A stretch of DNA of 64,000 nucleotides. Source: Pempheris klunzingeri. Lineage: Eukaryota; Chordata; Actinopteri; Acropomatiformes; Pempheridae. Below are positions 14,633 through 24,465 of the stretch, piece by piece; the first letter of the stretch is position 1; each line of letters starts with the position of its first letter. The notes under the pieces are model-generated. The model had not been told where the DNA came from. It ran no database searches and saw only the letters and a list, made by a program, of their open reading frames with translations. Position numbers and translations under genes: made by a program. The stretch is from assembly GCF_042242105.1 (NCBI RefSeq), contig NC_092024.1, positions 9,573,501-9,637,500 on the forward strand, in the 5' to 3' direction.

Positions 14633-17600
14633 TGTGTGCGTGTGTGTGTGTTATCCCAAGCTGTCCCTCAGCTGGCAGATGGTTATCTCAGGACAACCAT
14701 TATCCAACAGGTGTTTAAACAGCAGTGGGGAAGCGAAGGCAGCCCTGGTCATCTACCTATCTACACAGACACGATAGCATTGCATTTAAGCCTTCCTTTC
14801 ACTATAAAGAAAAGGTCACAACAGAAACACAGAGCCCTGTAAGTCTTGTTTAAAGGAAAACAGTTGTTCACAGGGCCACATTTCATTTTTATATTTTCAA
14901 TCAAGCTGTAGTCCTTACTTCACCTTGTCTCTTTGCTTTGTTTTTCAGTGAGACCAAAGAAAAGAAGAAAATACTCTCAAAATGTTCATCCTCCGAGAAA
15001 GCAAAGTGAGTTCCCAGCATGACCTTGCCTTCAGTTACTTTGTGTTTGCATTCATTGCTGTTCCTCTCACCAAGTTACTGCTTCCTTCTCATTCAAAATG
15101 ATGTGAAATTTGAGAAGACAAATGATGAGGAGAAGCCTAGCTTTTCACCCCTCTGTCACATGGCATTGCACATTAAGTCTAGATTGATTTGATGAATTTT
15201 TATTTTCATGTACAAGACGTCTAATTCGAAATCATAATTGTCTTCTATTAGGCTGAAAAGGGCAATGAGCACAGAGCTGTTGGATGAGACCAGTCAGTCT
15301 GATGGGGCAGTAAGTAGTCTTAAAGCACATTTAGATACTTTTTGAGCATGGCGGTACAACTAAAGGAGCAGTTTGACATTTTGTAAAAATGCACTCATTC
15401 ACTTTCTTAATAAGAGGACTCTCATGTCTGAAAATATGAAGTTAGCAGGTGGTTCGCTCAATATAAAGACTGGAAGCAAGAAAAAACACCTGGTCTGGAA
15501 GTGTCCAAATGTGACACAATTCACCTATCAGCATATCTAAAGCTAACTGTAACAAAGTACATTGTATTTGTTTGGCCAAAAGATTGTTTTCAGTCTTTGT
15601 GCTAAGCTAACCAGCTAACCAGTTTCATATTTAACAGACATGAGAGTGGTATCCATCCTCTCATCAAACTCTCAACAAGAAAGCAAATAGGCCTACATCC
15701 CAAAACGTCGAACTACTCCTTTAAAGGCAATAACAATTCCCGTGAAGCTCTGAAGCTACACACTGAAATGTCTCACTGCATTTACCAGGTTCAGTCCCTC
15801 AAACAGTATTAATGTCACAGCTCCCACATCCACTGGTCTGTTCAATGCATTTTGTATTCAACAGTGTAACTATGGTTACAAAGAGGCACCAAGTGACTGA
15901 TCTGAACAAAGCACTGAAGAAATATCATCTTAGGCATGTTAGTTTTCCTGTCATACATCACAAACACCCACACATCTGCTAGCAGATTCACACACACACA
16001 TACACACACACACACACACACAAACACGTGAGCATGAACACCCACTCACCCACAAACCACCCACATACACAAACAAACACACCCTTTTACCCACTGAGTA
16101 AAGTGCAGTGGGCCCTGACCATAGGCCAGGCTTGTCTATTACTCAGAGGCTGTTTACAGGGAGGTGGCTAATCCATGTGTGGTCGATGACTCACTGAGCT
16201 CTGCTCTTGCTCCTCTGTTGGCTCATCAAGATTCAGACCTGTTGTATCTCAGTTAAAGACCTGGCTATTTCTCTCCTCTCCCATCGTACCTGTCTGGATG
16301 GCAGACCTCCCTTATCCGGCCACACATTAGGGTCGCATTGCAGCTAATTTTGATCTACTTAATCAGTATTTGTCCACATCACATCACTTTTTTAATCAGC
16401 ACAGCCTCAGTATTGAATAGCCGGGTGCAATAAGGGCTGTGTAATCGAACTGGACAAGTCCAACGTGCTGTGACTTAACTGTATCGATTCTCCTGCTTGG
16501 GTTGCATCCCTTGGGTGCATTCCTCTCTAGATACACACACACACTCACAGGGAGCAACATGAGCAGTTGAACTGCTTATGGACATGCAAACAGTCTTTAT
16601 TTCCCACTTGATACCACATGCACACGCATGAACACACTCACACAAACTCCAACCACAGATCGATTGTGTTTGTCAGGAGCAATATGTTGAATTGGACTTT
16701 ATTGTGTTGTTACAGTCTTCGGATTACAGCCCACAGCAAGAGGCTCTGATGAAGAAACAGGCTGCTACACTGGAGGAAATCAAGACCCTGACTAATCAGG
16801 TACCCACAATGACACAAGGATGCACTTGTTTTTGTCACTTTGGAGGACATTGCATTGACTTATAACACTTGTTGGACAGTAGAGCATAGGAACTAAGCCA
16901 AGAACTAAAAGTCTCTTTTGCACATTCCTGTCCACATTTCCAACACATCTGAATATCTGTGATAACTATGCAAATTAGATCAGCGGCATCATCATCATCA
17001 GAGAGTACTGCCCCCTGAGAAAGGACTTTTTTGTGGTCTACAAACATCGCACAGTAACACAGGTCATAAAGTAGATTTAATTCCTGAGTTCCTCAAAAAG
17101 TTCTTGGTACCACGGGAAAGCTCCTGTGGTAAAGAAGGCCTCCAACATTCATTCCCTGGAAACTTACCCTAATCTTAACCATAACCACTATACACCTAAC
17201 CCCTAAACCCCTAACCTAAATCAAACCAAAACCAAAAAAGTCTACAAGTGTATTGGTTTACTTTGTAGTATCCCAATTATAAACACATGCACTGTCAATT
17301 CTATCACACAGACGTGCCTGTAGACACACTGACAATCCAAACTATGCCAGTAACAAATCCCCATTATTCAAATGCGTGGTCAACCGTGGCCATCTGTCCG
17401 TTCAGTGATTATATGTAATGCTGCAGAGTGACACATCCAGTTTAGGCGATTGAGAAAGTACGAATCAAGCTCCCACCGCTGTAAATGATGTCAGAGCCTT
17501 TTATGACAATGCTTTGCTTTGATTTGGTGAAATCTTGGCAGTTGATGTTGAGAAAAGAGGTGTTAAATAGTTTAGACATTGACGCAGGAACGCCAGATGG

Positions 17601-18233
17601 ATGATGTGTTTTTATGTCTCACCAGTAGTATTATCTTACAAATACAGTTTTTGACATTGAGAGAGGCAGTGGGAGGAATTCAAGTGAGTGATAAGAGATT
17701 GAGGGACAAATGAGGGTAACTTATTCCTTTCAACATGCAAGTCAGTCTTTTTTATATGTATTTAACATCACTGATTGAGTACTGAGACACTTTCCTTACC
17801 GCAGGGACATTGCCACATTATTAAAAACCCTGAAAATAGCTGATCATCACTCTAATTTCAAATCAATGCAAACAACTGGGTTCAAGCCAGCTCCCTAGCT
17901 TGAGCTTAGCAGTGATCTTTGTTTTTACTGCTGCCAATGTACAAATCCATTCTGTAAAGATTATGATAAGCACCTTCCAGAGAATAGAAACTATAAAAAT
18001 GTCAACACGTCCCTTTGACAAATGTTTAACCTCTGACTAACCTTTGGCTCCATTGTCTGCAGCTCAATCAGGAGGCCCTAAAGGAGCATGAGGAGAAACT
18101 GAGATCTGTGCCAGCTGATGTGAGGAAGGCTGTCAATGTTTGCGTAGGGGCACACTTTCCTGAACTAATCGACCAGCCTGGAGACAAGAAAGTGGAGGGA
18201 ATGGGCTTCTATGGTGATGTCTATCTAGGTTAG
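1409..18233 (+). CDS. plcb2: Phospholipase C beta 2 (1-phosphatidylinositol 4,5-bisphosphate phosphodiesterase)
   Basis: Hydrolyses PIP2 to IP3 and diacylglycerol at the plasma membrane downstream of Gq and G-beta-gamma. I place 32 coding exons: 1409-1492, 1779-1856, 2608-2676, 3583-3723, 4123-4202, 4308-4361, 4466-4541, 4681-4781, 5143-5303, 5385-5531, 5622-5779, 6697-6779, 6957-7041, 8015-8228, 8331-8413, 8507-8603, 8723-8807, 8992-9116, 9416-9567, 10250-10414, 10550-10649, 10810-10914, 11115-11179, 11322-11412, 11549-12175, 12374-12557, 13091-13232, 14126-14190, 14949-15005, 15252-15309, 16716-16799, 18063-18233. They sum to 3987 nt, 1328 aa (human is about 1185). Order: PH domain (about 15-140), EF hands (145-310), X box with catalytic His325 in SSHNTY and His372 in ITHGF, acidic X-Y linker (about 440-537), Y box from EVTAYE (about 540), C2 (about 700-810), an AEEPx repeat linker, and a Lys/Glu-rich C-terminal coiled coil. 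The start follows an in-frame TAG 12 nt upstream and has A at -3. Wording such as [16 protein letters not shown] and [13 protein letters not shown] is typical of PLC-beta2; synteny with ankrd63, pak6 and bub1b supports beta2 over other PLC-betas. Confidence 0.95.
2237..2300. repeat. CT/CA microsatellite in plcb2 intron 2
   Basis: About 50 nt of nearly pure TC dinucleotides followed by a short CA run. Its translation gives a false serine/leucine-rich open frame. Confidence 0.9.
3205..3395 (+). repeat. Dispersed repeat with degenerate telomere-like units, copy 1
   Basis: Lies in plcb2 intron 3. It has a GT-rich start, repeated GTGAGGAC-type words, then a run of degenerate GGTTAAG / TTAGG units (about 3330-3385). 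Related copies sit in introns 19 and 31 of the same gene. I know this kind of sequence as a common teleost dispersed repeat but cannot name the family. Confidence 0.6.
7690..7890 (+). repeat. Dispersed fish repeat (TAAAGACTGGAA family), copy 1
   Basis: In plcb2 intron 13. Carries ACATTTTGGGAAATGCACTT, TTGCTGAGAATGAGATGA and CATAAAGACTGGAA, words that recur at 15360-15725 and in partial copies at 22.2 and 24.0 kb. This looks like an old short interspersed element; no coding capacity. Confidence 0.6.
9770..10020 (+). repeat. Dispersed repeat with degenerate telomere-like units, copy 2
   Basis: In plcb2 intron 19. GT-rich ends flank GGTTAGGATTATGGGTAAGG-type units, the AATGGAAGTCAATGTAATG word and TCCTGATAAGGATAGCTG. 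It resembles copies 1 and 3 in layout. Confidence 0.6.
11896..12090 (+). repeat. In-frame 15-bp coding repeat, 13 units encoding AEEPx
   Basis: Thirteen tandem units of the form GCTGAAGAGCCTnnn lie inside plcb2 exon 25 and encode A-E-E-P-S/A/T (one unit is AEKPT), about residues 983-1047. The array is in frame, so unit gain or loss keeps the reading frame. It lies between the C2 domain and the C-terminal coiled coil. Confidence 0.95.
14303..14379. repeat. GT microsatellite in plcb2 intron 28
   Basis: About 75 nt of GT dinucleotides with few interruptions. The HTHTHT open frames on the opposite strand are translations of it. Confidence 0.9.
14482..14651. repeat. Compound GT / GTGC alternating tract
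   Basis: A 170-nt stretch in plcb2 intron 28 with unbroken purine-pyrimidine alternation. It has TG repeats at both ends and a core of about 16 CGTG tetramers (14569-14632). Such sequence is the classic Z-DNA-forming type. Confidence 0.9.
15360..15725 (+). repeat. Dispersed fish repeat (TAAAGACTGGAA family), fullest copy
   Basis: In plcb2 intron 30. It starts AGGAGCAGTTTGACATTTTG, includes CAATATAAAGACTGGAAGCA and GAGAGTGGTATCCATCCTC, and ends with AACGTCGAACTACTCCTTTA. This is the longest copy of the family in the window and can serve as a reference for the partial ones. Confidence 0.65.
15989..16025. repeat. CA microsatellite in plcb2 intron 30
   Basis: About 35 nt of CA dinucleotides with one TA interruption. 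Confidence 0.9.
17090..17250 (-). repeat. Dispersed repeat with degenerate telomere-like units, copy 3
   Basis: In plcb2 intron 31, opposite orientation to copies 1 and 2. Contains CCCTAATCTTAACC and CACCTAACCCCTAAACCCC. Confidence 0.55.
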
Positions 18234-18826
18234 ATGTGCCCTCTTTAAGCCTGTCACATAACCTTCAGTCTGAGCATAACCATGGAATAGTAGAATATCA
18301 TTTAATTAGGGAAGCTCTGTTTGAAATTTCAGTTTAGAGGGGTTATTCATAGAGGGAGGTCTTTTGGGAGTTTTAAGCCATAATGATGTCGTCTATGTCC
18401 TGTAGACCAAAAGTTAGATGATTTGGAAATTATTTTCATTTTCTATTTAACTAATTATTTCTGTTGCTTTACACCAAAGAAAAATACTGTCATAACGTGG
18501 CAAATATATTCCAGATGAAAGCCCATCACTAAAAGCCTTAGTTTGGGACTCACAGTCTCCTTTTTGTTCTCTGAATGAGTTAATAAATGAGAATAAATGT
18601 AGCAAGAGTAAACGTAGCGGCAAAAAAGGGTTATCAGAGTCTGCAGGCTGAATGACTCCATCTACATTTCAGTAGATGGTGATGAAGCGTTCACTCTGAG
18701 ATTTAGGTTTGCTGTGGTTTACCCTACAACTGTGACAAATGCCCTAAAAAGCCTAAAAACATGATGGAAGTACACCAATGTTGCCTTTGCAGTAGGAGTA
18801 ATTTTCTCTTGTGATGAACAGCTCTC

Positions 18827-18832
18827 AATAAA
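18827..18832 (+). terminator. plcb2 polyadenylation signal
   Basis: AATAAA lies 594 nt past the plcb2 stop codon. It is followed within about 25 nt by a GT-rich stretch (TGTGTATGTGCGTGTTGTG), the expected downstream element. This gives a 3' UTR of about 615 nt. Confidence 0.75.
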
Positions 18833-19551
18833 CTGTATTTTCTTTGTGTATGTGCGTGTTGTGTTCCTTTATTTCTTCGGGGGAGTTTTACTGAACATGT
18901 TTACGCTCCAGTCTTCACTCTGGTTTTGATCATATCAGGTATCTGATGTTTACTTGAAATATGGAGAAATATGGTTATGCATTCACACTGTTTACATGAT
19001 TCAGTATCCGGGTTTCTCATCACATAATGGGTTACACCGGATACTAATCTGCATGTAATACTCACTGAGAGAAAATAGTCTCGTTTTCAGGAGTGCCTTG
19101 TTCGCACTCACATAGTTACCCACATTAACACCTGCGCAGCTGCCCTGTATAACCACAGTGTAGGCTGCTGGGCCAAAATCAGAATCACTGGAAATGAGGG
19201 AGTGGAAGCTGCTCTTTCACTCACACATCCTGTTTTGTATATACTGTATACTAACTGTTAGGCCATTAAGTGCGTTTCCAATCACCTGTTTTTATGCACA
19301 TTTTCAATTGAGGTTAAAAAGCATGAGTGGAAATGAAAAATGTTAAAGTTTCGCAAAAACGTTTTTATTCTTGGCTGATATGAAAAAAGTTGGTGTACTG
19401 ATAAAAACTAAATTTGATGTGGCACCTGGCTGGATAACTAGTGCCGCCCACTGTTTATCTTATTGCACCTAACTCTTAATAGTCGCATAGCAGTGGTGGA
19501 TGGAAATGTTCATTCATTTGTATTTTTATTTGCAGACTTTTTCTGTAAACT

Positions 19552-19610
19552 CTAGTGGCTCCCAACCTTTTTCTGGTTGTGACCCCTCAATACCAACCAA
19601 TATCTACATG
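19552..19610 (+). repeat. Possible hAT/Charlie-like transposon end
   Basis: The string GTGGCTCCCAACCTTTTTCT followed by GGTTGTGACCCCTC resembles the well-known ends of hAT-Charlie elements. No matching inverted end or transposase is clear, so the element limits are unknown. Confidence 0.35.
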
Positions 19611-19926
19611 TCACAGCATATGTCTCCCTATGAACCCACGTCACATGATGCATGTCTGACAGACTAATTGAAAGAGCAATTTTCCTTGCTTTAGTTTCAT
19701 TTCGAATAATTTTCTTACTTCCTAGACAGCTGTGTTAATTGTAATCCAGTGGTTCAATGAGTGGTAGGAACTTGAGTGAAGAGTTGTGATACAATGTCTC
19801 TCTGTGTGCATTGCCACAGACCTCTACACTGGCCAGTGTAATTTGGTACATTACGGCATGACATAATAGCACATAATTGCAGTGTCTTTTCTCTGCAGCT
19901 AATACAAGATCTGAGAACAAAAAAGG

Positions 19927-19977
19927 CACGTGGATTGGAGACAATGCAGATTACCTGCATTGTCACCAATCCACGTG
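19927..19977. repeat. Near-perfect inverted repeat (hairpin)
   Basis: Two 23-nt arms (19927-19949 and 19955-19977) are complementary at 22 of 23 positions around a 5-nt ATTAC loop. Each outer end is a CACGTG E-box, and the arms carry ATTGG and CCAAT. Complementarity drops sharply outside. Confidence 0.9.
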
Positions 19978-22214
19978 ATTGCTTCATTCAAATCTGAAAA
20001 AACGGAGAAAATCAAACTCAGGTCCACGTGCATGCATTTATTAATGAACACAGCCTCTGTCACTCACCATCCAGAGCAATCTGTTCAATGCTTACTTCCT
20101 TTTTGTTGCGACACCCTTCTTTAGAATCAAAAGACAAGATTGACATTTAAAAGTGGAGGATCTGGACAAACCTCGTCTGGGAGACACAGCTTGTGCCTGA
20201 GAGTCCTGCCACCTCATGCACAACACAGATGAACTGCAAGCTTTAGAGTGTGAAACCAGTCAGCCCTGAATCACTGGGCTGATAATCTTACATAAGACGA
20301 TGAAAAGTCCTGTGGCTCTGTCTCGTACCAGATGGAGAGGGATGGCCTGAGCAGGATCTTTAACCACGGGGCAACACTTGGCTGCTCATTGGCACTGGAT
20401 GGAAAGCTAGTAAGAGGATGGGAAGGCTTCCGATCACACACAATAAAAAAAATACAGAGCAGGTAGTAGAGGAGATGTTCAAGTGAAAAATTGAATAGTG
20501 ACTGCTGGAATAATTATCAGAAGAAATAAAAAAACACGTGTGATTTGAATCAATTAAGAGGTGGAAGAAGTGAAGACAAAATATATAATCAAGTAAAATC
20601 CCATGCAGTAACAATGACTTGCACATTAGAAAACGGTTTGAAACAGACTATATGGTGCATGTGCAAGTGTTGTGTGCAGTGTCTAACTAAAAGGGGTTAG
20701 AGTCTAGTTATCAAGAGAAAAGATCAGAAATGAAAAGCATAAAAACTGTCAGCAGCAGCCATCAGTGCAGTCAGACTGAATCTTTGCAGTGGCTGAAAAG
20801 ACAGCTCAACAGTAGCTTTTCTCTTGCTGCCTGTATTCAGTCAGTCTATTTTAATCCAAAACGGAGCAACTGACAAATAAAACCCTGCAATTTAAAGACT
20901 CATTGCTGCACAATGTCCTAGTGTAGCATGCAGAATTGCAAGATTAAGACGATATTAGCAGAGAATAGAAATGGTGTATTTTTGGTCAGATTAAAGACAC
21001 TGTGAGATACATGTGAAGAGTGAGCTACTTTTCTCTTCCTCTTGTTGTTTCCTGTGCGAGGAAGCAGGTCTGACCCACAGGAGGTGGAGAGTTATGATCT
21101 ATAGTCCATCTTGGCTTGAAGTGGATGCCATCCTGGATGAATATTAAGCACCCACACCACCCACATGCACACCACCTGCTAAGGCTGCTCTGTCACAGGC
21201 TGCATGTGTGTGTTGTATCATTCTGTGGGCTGTACACTGTACTTATCCTGCCTTTAACGAGGTAAAAGCCATTGCCAGACAAGAGATTGCAATAAAACAC
21301 TGATTCCTCTATACATGATTTGCATGCAAGCGCTGAGCTGCAGTAAGTTGTTTCTTGTCAGGCTTCCTTACACAGTCCCATTAAAATCATGCTCATGGCA
21401 TGGAATTAGCAGCCTAATGAGTATTCCAGGAGGTACATCTCCTTTCAGTGTATCGTATGAGCGCTCTGGGCCTGTGAGAGGCGCCCCCACCCTCTCACAC
21501 ATGCAAATTTTAACTTCCTACGTGTGGTGAGCATACGGTACTAACATTTAGACAAACACACCAATGCATACAATGACACACGCTCATACTGTGAGCCAAT
21601 ACCAGACAGCACTTGAGCGCTGATATTGTCATGTTCTCCTTGCTGTTTTGGAGATAAAATTCATCCGTCCCAGGTCGGGTGATTTATTCTGCTCTTGCTC
21701 TGACTCTTTACACCATTTGGTCACCCTGTTGCCTGGTGATGTCTCCATTATGCCCCAACCTCTCTGGGATGAGAGCATCTGTCTCACCATGAACTGAGGG
21801 GATCGAGACACAAGAGTCATATTAAAACCCGGGCAGTAGTTTCAAAGATGCCTGATTTCAACTGCAAATGACTGTACACAATGATCTACATAGTCCGGTT
21901 GTTTCTGCCATCTTATTAAATTCATGGCATGAAGTGATGTGAAGTGTTGAAAAATGTTCCCGTATGGCATTAGAGTCAAATAAGTGGAAAAAATAATTCA
22001 ATTAAATGAGTCATCGGTTTAGCAGTCTGAATCAAAATCAGACAGTTTTATTAGGCCAGTTATAATAGTTATAATTGTGTTTGGTATTGCAGGCAACTGA
22101 ATACCTTCTGATCTAAAATCAAATGAAAGAGAAAAACCTGGACCTTCATTTATTAGCACATCTTTACAGGAATAATGCAATATAGTCAGGGAAATAAACT
22201 TGTTATTGTTATTA

Positions 22215-22330
22215 AGCTATGGCCAGCAGCTTACCTTAGCCTTGCTTAGCTTAGCTTAATTTATCTTAGCATAGCTTAGCATAGCACAAAGACTCAATAA
22301 AGGGGGAAACAGCTAATATGGCTGATACTC
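22215..22330 (+). repeat. Dispersed fish repeat (TAAAGACTGGAA family), partial
   Basis: Contains runs of TTAGC words (CTTAGCTTAGC, TTAGCATAGCTTAGC), then CACAAAGACTCAATAAAGGG and AACAGCTAATATGGCT, matching the middle of the family. Confidence 0.5.
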
Positions 22331-23984
22331 TGATTTGAATGTGTTTTGTCTATTTTTTTTTCCACAAATGGAAGCTTCTGGGGACAAAATCACTAAATCA
22401 TGTTGGAATATGTTGGAAAAGTTTTAAATTCAGATGTGAATGTTAAATGAGTCTTCTAGCCAAATTCTGCATTTAGGCCTACATCAATTTGAAGCACAGT
22501 GAAGGTCAAACACTCAAGTGAATAACAATAAGTAACAATAAGCAAAACATTTTTTAGTGGAGGGACTTGAGTGAAAATACTGTGAAAGCTTAAAGAAAGT
22601 TGGTGCTCTTAGCCAAACAGCCTTTGCATTCTTGAGTCCATGTATCCTGTGGCTTTTTCAGTCTGTTTGCTGCTGTCCCAGAGTGTGCACTGAACACACT
22701 CATTTTTATTACAGGTGACTGCACTGTCAGGTCAGGCATGCTGAAAAGGTCATTTCCCCAATTCTTTTTTTTTTTGTGTGTGTGTTTCTCTGCTCTGTGA
22801 TGGGAATGGTGGTGGGTGTGGAGAAGGTGGCTTGCCGCAGTAACACCCACAGTGTTATGACAACATGCTTTTTATGTTATGCACTTAAGGTGGGTGAGTC
22901 ACAAAGTGCCTCTTTTCAAGGTAATAACAGTCTTATACGGGGGGCTCATTTGATGTAAAACTCATGCTTTTACTCACAGCTACATTTACTGTATACTGCC
23001 TGCAGCTAAAAAAAAAGGCAGTTAGAAGGTGAATGCTGAACTACGTGAGTGGTCTGTGGGGGAGAGAATGGATCACCGTGGGCCTCAGGGCCGTTAGTTC
23101 ATTTAAAAAGAAGTCAAGTTCCTGCTAAAAGTGAATCGACGGTTGCCATTAATAGAGCTTTGTGTCTTGTCTTGTTGTTAATGTTGCCATCTGTCATTCT
23201 TCCAGATTCAGTGTATTGGAACATAGAGGTGTGTTCAGTATGTAAAATCAATAAATAGATGATCATTAAACAAAAGGGATCAGTTTCTTTTTAACTCGGA
23301 GTCCATAACGTGACGGACTGAGGGAACTACATAAACGATGCGACGGCGTCAGCAATCGAGACATCATTTGAAATGAAGCCTGACATCTGTTATTGTCTCA
23401 CAGCCTGCAGGTGCTTTTCTCTGTTCTTCCTCTGACTCCGCCAAACCTGCCATTTGTCGCTGCTTGCTTTGTGGATGTGACTGTGTGGCAGACATTTACT
23501 CCAGGTGCGGCTGAGTGTTACCCATCTCCGCACAATGTGGCCATCAAACAAATACATTTGTTATCCATTTGTACAATTTATTGAGCTGCCAGAGGTGAGC
23601 GGGCCTGCAAGGCCACAAATAGGGCCTGTCAGGAGGGAGATGGAAAGGGAGCTCTCTGGCCCTCCATCTCTTTGCATCATTGCAGGAAAGGAATTTCCAT
23701 CAGACCTGATAGATTAAGGAGAGGGTACAGGTGGCTCATGGGAGACAGCACCGGGGCTCAGCCTGGTATTGTTGACACAAATTCAAGTCCTCCTGTTCAA
23801 CAGGAAACCAGTGATCAGTTTGATTCCTGGGACATCTCAGACAAACGTCTAGAAATCATAACCGCACTCTCTAAAGAGAACTATTTTCTGCAACTTAGCT
23901 AAGTTTTTGTCTTTACGTTACAATTTGTGCACAAATTAAACGAATGAAATATGACTTTTAATGAACTTTAATGGTACTGGTATG

Positions 23985-24175
23985 CAAGTTATTTATTTAT
24001 TTTTACCTTGGACAGCACCGGGCCAGCTGTTTAACCCTGCTCACAGTCTCTATGCTAAGATAAGATAATCAGGTCCTAGCTCTAGCTAACATGAGAGTGG
24101 GATTTTGTAATCTAACTCTTGGCATGAAAGCAAATCAGAGTATTTCCCAAAATGTGAGACTATTCCTTTGACCAG
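23985..24175 (+). repeat. Dispersed fish repeat (TAAAGACTGGAA family), 3' part
   Basis: Has GAGAGTGGGATTTTGTAATC, AACTCTTGGCATGAAAGCAA and CCCAAAATGTGAGACTATTC, matching the 3' half of the copy at 15360-15725 with clear divergence. Confidence 0.55.
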
Positions 24176-24189
24176 TTGATTTTTCACAG

Positions 24190-24465
24190 GTATAATGTTC
24201 ACTATGGTTTAGTTACACTTCAGTTCACGTCAGCACGCTTACATTATGGGGGATGGGAATATTATTAGTTTTACAGGTGTTTGATCATAAACCAAAGTAA
24301 TGGCACACTAGAAATTCTAACCTGATAATGGAGCCAGAAGAATTGTCAGGGGATCACCAAAGTCATTACAAATCATCCTGAAGGGAATCAATGTTTCTAC
24401 CATTTAACATGGCGATCCATCCAATGGAGATATTCTGACTAGACCAAAGTGGTGGACTGACCCAC
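24190..24465 (-). repeat. Dispersed fish repeat (GGATGGATTGCCATGAAATT family), reverse
   Basis: Reads in reverse as the family found at 42.0 and 45.8 kb: CATAAACCAAAGTAATGGCA, CAGGGGATCACCAAAGTCAT, CATTTAACATGGCGATCCAT. Non-coding. Confidence 0.55.

Noticed and set aside
14079-14842. Cys/Val-rich and His/Thr-rich open frames
   Set aside because: Pure products of GT and GTGC microsatellites in a plcb2 intron.
19927-19977. The hairpin as a microRNA precursor
   Set aside because: Arms of 23 nt with a 5-nt loop and no pairing beyond are too short for a usual vertebrate pre-miRNA, though small RNA data could overturn this.
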